Assembly (NCBI GenBank): GCA_944324835.1
Contig: CALUXV010000012.1
Coordinates: forward strand, 1-39,775
Reading direction: 5' to 3'
Source: Candidatus Gastranaerophilales bacterium
Lineage (GTDB): Bacteria; Cyanobacteriota; Vampirovibrionia; Gastranaerophilales; Gastranaerophilaceae
DNA: 39,775 bases
The notes under the pieces are model-generated. The model was given only the letters and a program-made list of their open reading frames with translations, had not been told where the DNA came from and did not search any database. A program made the position numbers and the translations under genes. Position 1 is the stretch's first letter; the number at the start of each line of letters is the position of its first letter. Shown one piece after another: positions 15,404 through 23,884 of this stretch.

Positions 15404-17995
15404 TTATATGCTGAAACGGAATCCCATCTGGAGCGCAATACCCTGCCTGCCTCCGTTTCTAATCATTGCTTCTAAAAATCCGGTTAGTCTGTCTCCCCAG
15501 CGTTTTTGTATTCCGACACCGTATTGAACAAAAGGTTTAACCGATAAGTCCGGCAAAAAGACATCATCCGCCTGAAATCTTGCCTGGTCAATAATATTCC
15601 ACACCATAGAAACTGCTATATACGGCTGCCAGAAATTCTTAAAATTCCCGATAAGTTTCAACTGCGGCTCTATATGAATTGCATGTAACGGTTCAGTATT
15701 AATACCGACATTTGAGGCTGTATGATAGTTGAATGTGTTTACAAAAGAATAAGACATCAAAAGACTCGGTTGAATAATAAGTTTTTTATTCGGAATCGTA
15801 AAATTGTATCCTGTTTTTTCTGCAACACCTGCCAACAGCATTCCAAATTCATCCCGTCCAAAATTACTTGATGCTTCACCCACATTTGCTCCAACACTAG
15901 CCGTCCAGGCAGAAAAGAATTTGCCTTTATAAAATACAGTGTCTGCACCTATCAGCCCGCCGTTATTATAAATTCCGATTCCGTCATACGCTTGATGCGA
16001 ACCGTTATAAGATGCGTATCCGCCATAAATATTGTACCAGCCGTTTTTTAACTCTCTTAATGAACTTTCACCGCCAAATATGCTGCCGTAACTGACATTT
16101 GAAACTTTAGGCCCGTTTTTTAAAGGTACGGATTCAAATATTGAATACGGCTTAAACCATATTCCGCTTCGTTGTTCCGGCATGATGAGAGGGGATAAAG
16201 AAACAAGGTTATTTGAACTTGCACATCTGTTTTTTAATTCAAATGCAATTTTTTCATCAGGCGGCATAATCATAACCATATCAAGGTTTGAAAAAATATT
16301 TTTATGGGTGTCCAACAAGGTTAAATATCCGCCCAATTGTGCTGCAACTTCACCTGAAAGTATTGACGGATTAAACCCGCCTCTTGTAAAATCAAAATCA
16401 CCATCTCCGGAATCATAACTTACACGGTAATTGTAAATAGGTGTTTGAAGTGTTGTCGGATTGTATTGAACATAATCTTTTAAAACCGTATCCGCAAAAG
16501 GAATTGATATATTTGGAGCTTTTGGAACTCCTTCAATTGCAAGGTTCGGGACAAACAGGTTTCCGCCTGAATACGATGATGCTGAAATTGTATCCATTGT
16601 ATTCGTATTCAGAGTTACGTCAGGATAAATATTTGCAGTTCCTGATACGTTCAGGTTCCCGAAGTTTATATTATCAATTACGCCGTTTTGTGTATTAAAA
16701 TTTACTCCGTTAGAAAAAGATGTGTTTTGAGCGTTGAAGTATGTTGTATCAGCCAGAAGATTAACCGTTCCGCCTTCAAAATTAAAATTTCCGGTATAGT
16801 TATTGTTTATACCGCCAAGATTCAGTATCCCCGAATCTTTTTTTGTTATTGTGCCAAGTCCGCTTATGCCGCTTAGAATACTTGTTGTACCGCCGGAATT
16901 AAATTCAATCTCTGCATTTTGTGCATTATAGATATCGTTTTTTTCTCCGGATTTATCAAAATTGTTTTGGAATGTGGAATTATCAATGTAGAGTTTGCCG
17001 CCGTTATATATTCCGCCGCCTTCTCCGATTTGGACATTGCCTGAAACACGATTATTTTCTATTGTTGAATTACTTATTGTTGTAACACCGTCAATATTGT
17101 TGTAGATAGCTCCTCCATTGGCATAAAAATCGGAATCTGCCGTGTTATTTGAGATTGTAGTATTATTTATGTTTAGAGCTGCATTGTTAAATATTGCACC
17201 GCCAAATGCATAGGAATAATCATCACCTCGTACGCTGCTATTATTTATGGACGAGTTATCAATATTCATATTTCCGATATTATAAATAGTACCGCCATAA
17301 ATAAATGAACCGTCTTCTCCTTGTGCGTAGTTATTGTTAAACAGAGTATTTTTTATTTCTATATTCCCGCTGTTATAAATAGCTCCGCCATAAGGAATTG
17401 CAGAACCTGACGAATAATTATTATCAAATACGGAATTATTAATTGTCATTGTGGCAGTGTTACTCTGGTATCCGTTTGCCAATGCTCCGCCGTAAGAAGA
17501 TGCCCCGTTAGTGTGGTTGCCGCTGAATAGGGTTGAATCAATATTTACTTCGCCGTCATTAAGGTTATATATTGCACCTGCAACGCCAAAATTAAGCCCT
17601 GCCGAATCTACAAAATTATCTATAAATGCGGAATTTGAAACATTTAATTCGCCTGCGTTATTGAAGATTGCTCCTGCAAAACTTGAAGCACTGTACCTTT
17701 GCCCCCTGCAATTCAACATACTAATTGTATTGAACTGGGTATCTTGATTAAAAATAAAACCGCTGAACGAATTTCTGCCGTTTATTGAATAATTATTTCC
17801 TTCAAATGTCAAATCTAAATTCATAAAACTGTTATTAATTGACTCATCGGAGGTCAAATTATTTCTAATATTTAAAATATCGCCGCTTGAAGGATTTGAG
17901 TTTATTAATTCATCAAAACTATATATCTGTATATCATCCGCCCAAACAGGTGCAGTTAATAATGCAGCAATTAATATTATTTTCTTAAATAGCAT
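15404..17995 (-). CDS. Pmp-type autotransporter adhesin
   Basis: An 863-residue type V secreted protein. A signal peptide begins MLFKKIILIAALLTAPVWA and is probably cut before DDIQ. The passenger (about 60-390) holds eight imperfect repeats of the form GGAIYN-x-NI-N-TxFxNN, as in chlamydial polymorphic outer membrane proteins, expected to form a beta-helix. A linker (about 400-600) leads to a C-terminal beta-barrel of about 270 residues from SGIWFKPYSIFESV to the final GFRFSI, with alternating strands such as GWYNIYGGYASYNGSH; the chain ends in Ile rather than the usual Phe. It likely displays or releases an adhesive surface domain. I chose ATG 17995 because it starts the signal peptide; a TTG 78 bases upstream is open but less likely. 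No Shine-Dalgarno site is seen, but TATTAT/TATAAT boxes lie 3-6 bases before the ATG. Confidence 0.88.
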   Translation of the reverse strand: MLFKKIILIAALLTAPVWADDIQIYSFDELINSNPSSGDILNIRNNLTSDESINNSFMNLDLTFEGNNYSINGRNSFSGFIFNQDTQFNTISMLNCRGQRYSASSFAGAIFNNAGELNVSNSAFIDNFVDSAGLNFGVAGAIYNLNDGEVNIDSTLFSGNHTNGASSYGGALANGYQSNTATMTINNSVFDNNYSSGSAIPYGGAIYNSGNIEIKNTLFNNNYAQGEDGSFIYGGTIYNIGNMNIDNSSINNSSVRGDDYSYAFGGAIFNNAALNINNTTISNNTADSDFYANGGAIYNNIDGVTTISNSTIENNRVSGNVQIGEGGGIYNGGKLYIDNSTFQNNFDKSGEKNDIYNAQNAEIEFNSGGTTSILSGISGLGTITKKDSGILNLGGINNNYTGNFNFEGGTVNLLADTTYFNAQNTSFSNGVNFNTQNGVIDNINFGNLNVSGTANIYPDVTLNTNTMDTISASSYSGGNLFVPNLAIEGVPKAPNISIPFADTVLKDYVQYNPTTLQTPIYNYRVSYDSGDGDFDFTRGGFNPSILSGEVAAQLGGYLTLLDTHKNIFSNLDMVMIMPPDEKIAFELKNRCASSNNLVSLSPLIMPEQRSGIWFKPYSIFESVPLKNGPKVSNVSYGSIFGGESSLRELKNGWYNIYGGYASYNGSHQAYDGIGIYNNGGLIGADTVFYKGKFFSAWTASVGANVGEASSNFGRDEFGMLLAGVAEKTGYNFTIPNKKLIIQPSLLMSYSFVNTFNYHTASNVGINTEPLHAIHIEPQLKLIGNFKNFWQPYIAVSMVWNIIDQARFQADDVFLPDLSVKPFVQYGVGIQKRWGDRLTGFLEAMIRNGGRQGIALQMGFRFSI

Positions 17996-18118
17996 AAGAT
18001 TATAATATGAATTTAATCCGCAGAATCTATTAACTAACCGGGTAACATTATATTCCCCATATAATCTATTCAATAAAAAAAATAATTATTTAATACTCTA
18101 TATAAAAGGAGAGATAAC

Positions 18119-18790
18119 ATGACTAAAAAAGTTTTAATAATAACAACTAATTTTTCAGGCAGCGAAAACGATACAATGCAGGAAACAGGTGTTTGGCTTG
18201 AAGAATTTGCTGCACCGTATCTGGTATTTGAAGCAACCGGATATGAAATTACAACCGCAAGTCCTCTGGGCGGTTTATCCCCTGTAGATGAAAACAGTAT
18301 GTCCTGCTCTAACCCTGAAGAATGGGATAAGTGTATAAAAATTCTGAGAAATACAACTCCATTGTCAGAAATTAATTACAAAGAATATGATGCTCTGTTT
18401 ATCCCGGGCGGGCACGGACCTATGTTTGATTTAGCAAATGATGTATTGGTTCAAGAGATTGTTGAATATTTTTATAACAACGATAAAATAATTAGTGCAG
18501 TATGTCACGGCCCTGCAGGGCTTGTTCTTGCAAAAGATAAAAACGGGATTTCTATCCTTAAAGATAAAAAAGTAACCTGTTTTACTAATAAAGAAGAAAA
18601 AATCGTAAAACACGAAGAAGATGTTCCTTTTCTTTTAGAAACACGTCTTAGAGAATTAGGAGCCTTATTTGAAGATTCTGCATCTTGGGCAGAACACGTG
18701 TGTGTTGATGAAAAACTTGTTACCGGACAGAACCCGCAGTCTGCTCTTCTTCTTGCGGAAGAGGTTGTAAAACTTCTTTCGGAGAAGTAA
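18119..18790 (+). CDS. DJ-1/PfpI family protein (Hsp31-like)
   Basis: A 223-residue cytosolic protein. ALFIPGGHGPMFDLAND followed by ISAVCHGPAGLV gives the nucleophile elbow with Cys129 and adjacent His130, and QETGVWLEEFAAPYLVF supplies the conserved glutamate region of the Hsp31/glyoxalase III-like branch. These enzymes detoxify reactive aldehydes such as methylglyoxal or act as stress chaperones. AGGAGA lies 7 bases before the ATG. The last 71 bases overlap the 3' end of the convergent EamA gene, so transcription of one could reduce the other. It is not long enough to contain the additional domain of E. coli Hsp31, and the exact activity remains open. Confidence 0.9.
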   Translation: MTKKVLIITTNFSGSENDTMQETGVWLEEFAAPYLVFEATGYEITTASPLGGLSPVDENSMSCSNPEEWDKCIKILRNTTPLSEINYKEYDALFIPGGHGPMFDLANDVLVQEIVEYFYNNDKIISAVCHGPAGLVLAKDKNGISILKDKKVTCFTNKEEKIVKHEEDVPFLLETRLRELGALFEDSASWAEHVCVDEKLVTGQNPQSALLLAEEVVKLLSEK

Positions 18791-19673
18791 ATTTCAATTC
18801 AGACAAAATAACGGCTGATATCATAAGAACACAACCCAAAATTTCTCTCAAGGTCATTGTTTCATGAAGTATAATCGTTCCCCCGACAACTGCAAATACA
18901 GATTCCAAACAAAGAATCAATGATGCAATAACAGGTGCGGTGTATTTTTGTCCGAATATCTGCAGAGTATATGCAACCCCGCAGGTTAAAATTCCGGCAT
19001 AAAGAATCGGAACTTTGCATGCGACAATTGATGACCAGGTTGGTGTTTCATATAAAAACATCAGCGGGATTGATAACAAGCCCACTACAAAAAATTGTAC
19101 GCAAGAGGTTTTTACAGCATTAACTTTATCTGAAAAATAGTTTACAACAAGAATATGAACCCCGTAGAAAAATGCACCGACCAACAGCCAGATATCATAA
19201 TGGCTGAATCCGCCTGTACTTTCTTTAAAACATAACAGATACAGACCGATTACAGCTATAACAACACTGATTTTAACATTATTGGATAGTTTCTGCCCTA
19301 AAAACAGCATAGAAATCAACGGTACATAAATAATGTACAAAGCGGTAATAAATCCGGCTTTTCCGGCAGGAGAATACAGCATACAGTACTGCTGAATACT
19401 CATCGCAAGAAATAACGCAATCCCACACAATATTCCGGCTTTGGCAAGAGTAACACGCTGTTCAAAACGTACTTCTTTTGTTCTTGTATCTTCTTGAATA
19501 AGTTTTACAATAGAAATTACAGGTAACAAACTGAAACCGCCGATTATACTTCTTACCGCATTAAACGTAAACGGGCCTACATAATCCATGCCGGCTCTTT
19601 GCGCAACAAAAGAAAGACCCCAGGTTAAGGCAGTCAAAAATAATGCGATATTGGCTAGAATTTTCTTTTTCAT
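18720..19673 (-). CDS. EamA/DMT family transporter
   Basis: A 317-residue inner-membrane protein with ten predicted helices in two EamA repeats: NIALFLTALTWGLSFVAQRAG opens the first, and HYDIWLLVGAFFYGVHILVVNYF the second, with the closing SLILCLESVFAVVGGTIILHE that is highly typical of the family. Members export amino acids, nucleobases or other metabolites; the substrate cannot be told. The minus-strand TATAAT at 19681-19686 lies 7 bases before the ATG with no Shine-Dalgarno site, predicting a leaderless mRNA. The C-terminal 20 residues (LQPLPQEEEQTAGSVR) overlap the DJ-1 gene on the other strand. It lies 23 bases downstream of the amrS stop, so it might also be read from the amrS transcript. 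Confidence 0.92.
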   Translation of the reverse strand: MKKKILANIALFLTALTWGLSFVAQRAGMDYVGPFTFNAVRSIIGGFSLLPVISIVKLIQEDTRTKEVRFEQRVTLAKAGILCGIALFLAMSIQQYCMLYSPAGKAGFITALYIIYVPLISMLFLGQKLSNNVKISVVIAVIGLYLLCFKESTGGFSHYDIWLLVGAFFYGVHILVVNYFSDKVNAVKTSCVQFFVVGLLSIPLMFLYETPTWSSIVACKVPILYAGILTCGVAYTLQIFGQKYTAPVIASLILCLESVFAVVGGTIILHETMTLREILGCVLMISAVILSELKFTSPKEVLQPLPQEEEQTAGSVR

Positions 19674-19696
19674 GATTAATATTATATCTGAAAAAT

Positions 19697-20698
19697 TTAT
19701 TCAAACCAGCCGTCACAAATATTGCCGCAATATTTACACTTATTCCCGTTCAGATTATTTTCAAGAATTTTATATCCTGCTCTTTTGATAACAGCTCTAC
19801 CGCAGTTTGAACAATAGGTTGCAGAACTTTCAGGATGCGGAATATTTCCGGTATAAACATATTTTAGACCTTTGTTTTTTGCAATATTATAGCTGCGCAT
19901 AAGAGTTTCAATTTGGGTCGGATTTTTGTCCATTTTTTTGTAACTCGGATGAAATGCACTAAAATGTATCGGAACACTATCTCCAAGATTTTTAAGAATC
20001 CATTCGCATTCCTTTTCAATCTCTTCATTGGAAGAATTTTCACCGTCTATCAATAGTGTAGTCAATTCAAGCCAGCAGTCAGTATTATGTTTTACATATT
20101 TTATTGTATCAAGGACGGGTTCAAGTTTTGCAAGGCAGTTCTTTTTATAAAAATTTTTAGTAAACCCTTTTAAATCGATATTTGCAGCATCCATATAACT
20201 AAAAAACTCTTTTGCCGGTTCAGGATTTATAAAGCCTGATGTAACCGCAATGGTTTTAATTCCATACTTTCTGCAGAGTTTTGCTGTATCAATGGCGTAT
20301 TCAAAAAATGCAATTGGGTCATTATACGTAAATGCTATTGATTTACAATTGTATTCTATAGCATACCTGACAATATCTTTCGGAGATACTTTAAAAAGCC
20401 GGTTATAGTTTGGTTTAACCTTTGTAATATGCCAATTCTGGCAAAATTGGCATCCCATAATACATCCGTTTGTACCAAATGACAATACACGGCTTTCCGG
20501 ATAAAAATGGTACAATGGCTTCTTTTCGACAGGATCTATTGCCATGCCGGTATTATAACCGTAGGTCTCAAGTTCAATATTTCCTCCGATATTTTTTCGA
20601 ACAGAGCAAAAACCGCTCTGCCCTTCGTTTAAAGAACAATAACGAGGGCAAATTAAACATTGAATTTTGTTATTTTCTAACCTCTTTTGATATTTCAT
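19697..20698 (-). CDS. amrS: AmmeMemoRadiSam system radical SAM enzyme
   Basis: A 333-residue radical SAM protein of a widely conserved but uncharacterised three-part system. GTNGCIMGCQFCQNW places the CxxxCxxC iron-sulfur motif at C79, C83 and C86, fitting this PFL-activase-like branch; CLICPRYCSLNEGQSGFC upstream is the family-specific N-terminal cysteine cluster. A C-terminal zinc-ribbon-like region (YCSNCGRAVIKRAGY, then CKYCGNICDGW) ends the protein. The partner, a fused AmrB-AmrA, is encoded divergently only 21 bases away (20720), which supports the assignment. A minus-strand TATAAT (20706-20711) lies 7 bases before ATG 20698, without a Shine-Dalgarno site, so translation probably starts at the 5' end. 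The biochemical role in the system is unknown. Confidence 0.93.
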   Translation of the reverse strand: MKYQKRLENNKIQCLICPRYCSLNEGQSGFCSVRKNIGGNIELETYGYNTGMAIDPVEKKPLYHFYPESRVLSFGTNGCIMGCQFCQNWHITKVKPNYNRLFKVSPKDIVRYAIEYNCKSIAFTYNDPIAFFEYAIDTAKLCRKYGIKTIAVTSGFINPEPAKEFFSYMDAANIDLKGFTKNFYKKNCLAKLEPVLDTIKYVKHNTDCWLELTTLLIDGENSSNEEIEKECEWILKNLGDSVPIHFSAFHPSYKKMDKNPTQIETLMRSYNIAKNKGLKYVYTGNIPHPESSATYCSNCGRAVIKRAGYKILENNLNGNKCKYCGNICDGWFE

Positions 20699-20705
20699 AA
20701 AATGT

Positions 20706-20713
20706 ATTATAAT
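20706..20713. promoter_or_regulatory. Overlapping divergent -10 boxes between amrS and amrB-amrA
   Basis: The 8-base ATTATAAT contains TATAAT on the minus strand (20706-20711) and on the plus strand (20708-20713). The plus start codon is 6 bases and the minus start codon 7 bases away, so both transcripts should begin at or within a base of their start codon. No good -35 is seen on either side, though a TTTTGA/TTGATA around 20685-20692 is possible for the plus strand. Confidence 0.55.
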
Positions 20714-20719
20714 GCTTAT

Positions 20720-22069
20720 ATGAGTAAAATAAAATCACCTGGTGTAGCAGGAATTTTTTATCCAGCAGGAGCCGGAGAATTAGAAAAGTATATAGAGCGT
20801 TTTAAATACGATTCCAAGAATTATTATGAATATAAAAGTCGTGCCGTTATCGTACCTCATGCAGGAATAAATTTTTCCGGCCGGCTTGCATATGAGGGAT
20901 TAAAACAATTAGATAAAACCTTACAAACACTCTTTATTTTTGCCCCTGCGCATCGTGTACCTTTTGATAATTTGTGTATAGCCTCATATAGCGAATGGGA
21001 AACACCTTTTGGCAACTTAAAAGTCAATCAGAGGATAAATAAGGAATTAAATGACAGATTTTTTGTCGGCTGCTATAATGAAGCATTTGAAGATGAACAT
21101 TCTATTGAAATACAACTTCCTTTTATAAGGAAACTCTTTGAAGAGGTAAATATTGTTCCGGTTCTTGTCGGACGCTCAGATACAAATTCTATTTTAAAAA
21201 TCATACAACATTATTGGGATGATAAAAATATCGGATTTATTATTTCTTCCGATTTGAGTCATTTTTTAAAAGACAAAGAGGCTCAAAAAATGGATTTAAT
21301 GACTGCAGAAATGATAGAATCGGGAGATGTTACACAGTTTAATTACAAACAAGCATGTGGTGCACTTAGTATATGTGCTTTAACAGAATTCGCTGCTCAA
21401 AATAAATTTTCGTTAATAAGAAATGGTCTGATGAATTCATCTGCAGTATCCGGAGATACATCACGAGTTGTCGGGTATGGAAGCTGGTTTTTGTATGAAG
21501 GGACTGTAAATGAATTTTTGAAAAAATATTATTCCGGAAAAATCTTGAGAATATGCCGGGAAGTTATTCTGGGCGAATTAAACAGAACAAATTACGGAAG
21601 TTTATCACATTTACATTTACCGCCTCTATTTGATGAAAAAATTGCGACTTTTGTAACTCTAGAAATACGTAAACAGTTAAGAGGATGTATTGGCTCTATT
21701 CTTGCGCATAGAACTCTTAAAGAAGATTTAATATACAATGCGAAAGCAGCAGCATTCAAGGACCCAAGATTTAGACCTTTAGAAAGAAGTGAGTTTGAAT
21801 ACTTATCAATTGCTGTTTCCTTACTTTCTCAACCTGAAAGTATAAGCTTTGCAAGTGAGAAAAACTTGCTTGAACAAATTGAACAGTTTAAAGACGGTCT
21901 TATAATAAAAGATGGAGTATATCAAGCGGTTTACCTGCCGTCTGTATGGGAACAGCTGCCGGATAAACAAGAATTTTTAAAATCATTAAAACGAAAAGCC
22001 GGCTTAAGTGAAGATTATTTTTCCAATACATTTGAAGCATTTAAATTCCAGAGTGAATATATAAAATAA
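20720..22069 (+). CDS. Fused AmmeMemoRadiSam proteins B (Memo) and A (AMMECR1)
   Basis: A 449-residue cytosolic fusion. Residues 1-265 are a Memo-like (LigB-fold) domain: KSPGVAGIFYPAGAGEL, VIVPHAGINFSGRLAYEGL, FAPAHRVPFDNL, EHSIEIQLPF, and ISSDLSHFL supply the histidines and acids that line the metal pocket of Memo proteins. Residues about 290-449 are an AMMECR1 domain: FVTLEIRKQLRGCIGSI, with the signature LRGCIG, and AAAFKDPRFRPL, LSIAVSLLSQP. In many genomes the two are separate genes; here they are one chain, which supports a physical complex. ATG 20720 is preferred over an upstream TTG because it fits the family start and lies 6 bases after a TATAAT. It is divergent to amrS and upstream of rimO. 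Confidence 0.93.
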   Translation: MSKIKSPGVAGIFYPAGAGELEKYIERFKYDSKNYYEYKSRAVIVPHAGINFSGRLAYEGLKQLDKTLQTLFIFAPAHRVPFDNLCIASYSEWETPFGNLKVNQRINKELNDRFFVGCYNEAFEDEHSIEIQLPFIRKLFEEVNIVPVLVGRSDTNSILKIIQHYWDDKNIGFIISSDLSHFLKDKEAQKMDLMTAEMIESGDVTQFNYKQACGALSICALTEFAAQNKFSLIRNGLMNSSAVSGDTSRVVGYGSWFLYEGTVNEFLKKYYSGKILRICREVILGELNRTNYGSLSHLHLPPLFDEKIATFVTLEIRKQLRGCIGSILAHRTLKEDLIYNAKAAAFKDPRFRPLERSEFEYLSIAVSLLSQPESISFASEKNLLEQIEQFKDGLIIKDGVYQAVYLPSVWEQLPDKQEFLKSLKRKAGLSEDYFSNTFEAFKFQSEYIK

Positions 22070-22128
22070 GATTAAACAAAAATTTTGGGCTGCTATTATT
22101 TCCCTTTGTTTATGTTAAATTAATAACT

Positions 22129-23433
22129 ATGAAAAAGATAGCATTAGTAAGTCACGGTTGTGCAAAAAATTTGGTTGATTCAGAGCTTATGCTGGGATTT
22201 CTTACTCAGAACGGGTATGAAATTACTCTTGATGAGAATGAATCTGATATTGTTATAGTAAATACATGTTCATTTATTAATGATGCTGAAAGAGAATCAA
22301 TTCATTCTATCTTGGAAATGGCCGAAAACGGGAAAAAAGTTATTGTTGCCGGATGTCTTGCTCAAAAACATAAAGAAGAACTTAAAGAAGCTATTCCTGA
22401 AATTGCCGGCATGATTGGGCCGACTGATATTGAAAAATTAGTTGATGTTATTAAAGGAATTGATAAAGGGTTTATAAACGATGTTGCTGATAGACCTGAC
22501 TATATTTATCCTGAAAATATAAAACGCCAGCAAATTACAGTTGGGGCAAGTTCTTATTTGAAAATAGCAGACGGCTGTAATTATCGCTGCGGATACTGTA
22601 TAATTCCTTATTTAAGAGGAGATTACCATTCCAGAACAATAGAACATATAGTTGATGAAGCCAAATTACTTGTTGCAAAAGGTGTAAATGAAATTATACT
22701 TATTGCACAGGATACAACATATTATGGTGTTGATTTGTATGGTAAGCCAATGCTAAAAGAATTGTTAGAAAGATTAAATGATATTGAAAATCTTTGTTGG
22801 ATAAGAATTATGTATGCGTATCCAACCATGATGACAGATGACTTGCTAGATACGATTGCAAAACTAGATAAAGTTGTAAAATATGTAGATATACCTTTGC
22901 AGCACTCTCACCCTGATATGTTAAAATCAATGAATCGTCCGGCTTTTGATTATAGAAAACTTGTTCAAAATATAAGACAACGTATTCCTAATGTTGCAAT
23001 AAGAACTGCTTTTATTGTCGGATATCCGGGTGAAACAGAAGAAGAATTTGAACATCTTTATAATTTTGTTAAAGATATGAAATTTAATAAGATGGGCGTT
23101 TTTAAATATTCAAGAGAAAAAGGTACGCCTTCATATAAATTGAAACCGCTTGTTTCTAAAAAAATAATGAATGAGAGGTATAAAAAACTTATGGTACTGC
23201 AACAAGGTATTTCCAAAGAAGTTAATGAAAGTTTTATAGGAAAAACTCTTGATTGTATCATTGAAAGTTATACGGATGATGGTATGGTTATTGCAAGAAG
23301 CCAGTATGATGCTCCTGAGGTTGATGGAGTTGTATATATAAAAACAGATAAACCAATTGTTCCGGGCGATATTGAACAGGTAAAAATAACGGATTGTTAT
23401 GAGTATGATTTAATCGGTGAGATTATTTCGTAA
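22129..23433 (+). CDS. rimO: Ribosomal protein S12 methylthiotransferase RimO
   Basis: RimO adds a methylthio group to a conserved aspartate of ribosomal protein S12. The 434 residues contain the three domains of the family: an N-terminal UPF0004 domain with VSHGCAKNLVDSELMLGF, a motif that separates RimO from MiaB, and cluster cysteines C11, C47 and C76; a radical SAM domain with CNYRCGYC (C150, C154, C157), followed by IPYLRGDYHSR; and a C-terminal TRAM domain ending DCYEYDLIGEIIS. Length is normal. No ribosome binding site is evident before the ATG; a TAAATT box lies 7 bases upstream. Its last 11 bases overlap the convergent gene at 23423. It is 59 bases downstream of the amrB-amrA stop and may be co-transcribed. 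Confidence 0.96.
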   Translation: MKKIALVSHGCAKNLVDSELMLGFLTQNGYEITLDENESDIVIVNTCSFINDAERESIHSILEMAENGKKVIVAGCLAQKHKEELKEAIPEIAGMIGPTDIEKLVDVIKGIDKGFINDVADRPDYIYPENIKRQQITVGASSYLKIADGCNYRCGYCIIPYLRGDYHSRTIEHIVDEAKLLVAKGVNEIILIAQDTTYYGVDLYGKPMLKELLERLNDIENLCWIRIMYAYPTMMTDDLLDTIAKLDKVVKYVDIPLQHSHPDMLKSMNRPAFDYRKLVQNIRQRIPNVAIRTAFIVGYPGETEEEFEHLYNFVKDMKFNKMGVFKYSREKGTPSYKLKPLVSKKIMNERYKKLMVLQQGISKEVNESFIGKTLDCIIESYTDDGMVIARSQYDAPEVDGVVYIKTDKPIVPGDIEQVKITDCYEYDLIGEIIS

Positions 23434-23761
23434 TAGCTTTATCTAAACCCGCCTTTTTGGTTAAATGATAAATTTTCATAGAATCTGCAGCAATTTTTTG
23501 TTCAAGTTCAACTATTTTTAAACTATCTCTAATACGTTGCTGTCCTGCATTATAAGCCCAGTTGGCATCCATCCTTGGATCAATAGGTCTGTTTTTGCCG
23601 GAATTCATCATATGCCCAATGGTAAAAGAACAGGTCATCATAACAATACCAGGTACAATTTTTTTAGCAAGTGCCCAGGATTTGTTAACAACAAATTTTG
23701 CAGCAGGTTTTACTTTGTCTTTTAAATGAAAATTATTTAAATTATTGTGGGGAATGTTCAT
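23423..23761 (-). CDS. Small unknown protein with one membrane helix
   Basis: A 112-residue protein that I do not recognise. It has a polar N-terminus (NIPHNNLNNFHLKDK), a likely membrane or amphipathic segment IVPGIVMMTCSFTIGHMM at about residues 36-53, and a charged helical C-terminal half (RIRDSLKIVELEQKIAADS) compatible with a short coiled coil. AAAGGA precedes the ATG by about 8 bases. It is convergent with rimO, overlapping by 11 bases. The topology suggests an inner-membrane protein with a cytosolic helical tail, possibly a structural or adaptor protein. Confidence 0.6.
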   Translation of the reverse strand: MNIPHNNLNNFHLKDKVKPAAKFVVNKSWALAKKIVPGIVMMTCSFTIGHMMNSGKNRPIDPRMDANWAYNAGQQRIRDSLKIVELEQKIAADSMKIYHLTKKAGLDKAITK

Positions 23762-23884
23762 TATTTTATCCTTTCCTTTGGTTTAATACATATCAAATAA
23801 AAAATTTGCTAGTTCTATTAACAAAATGTTACATATTTTTTAATTTAACAAATATGTGGATAATTAATATTAAGGAGTTGAGAT

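Noticed and set aside
15404-17995. GGAIYN repeat region read as a CRISPR or tandem DNA repeat array.
   Set aside because: The repeats are only at protein level with variable DNA; they are explained by the beta-helix passenger.
18001-18073. Upstream start of the autotransporter at TTG 18073.
   Set aside because: It would place 26 residues before a normal signal peptide, with no ribosome binding site; the ATG at 17995 begins the signal peptide directly.
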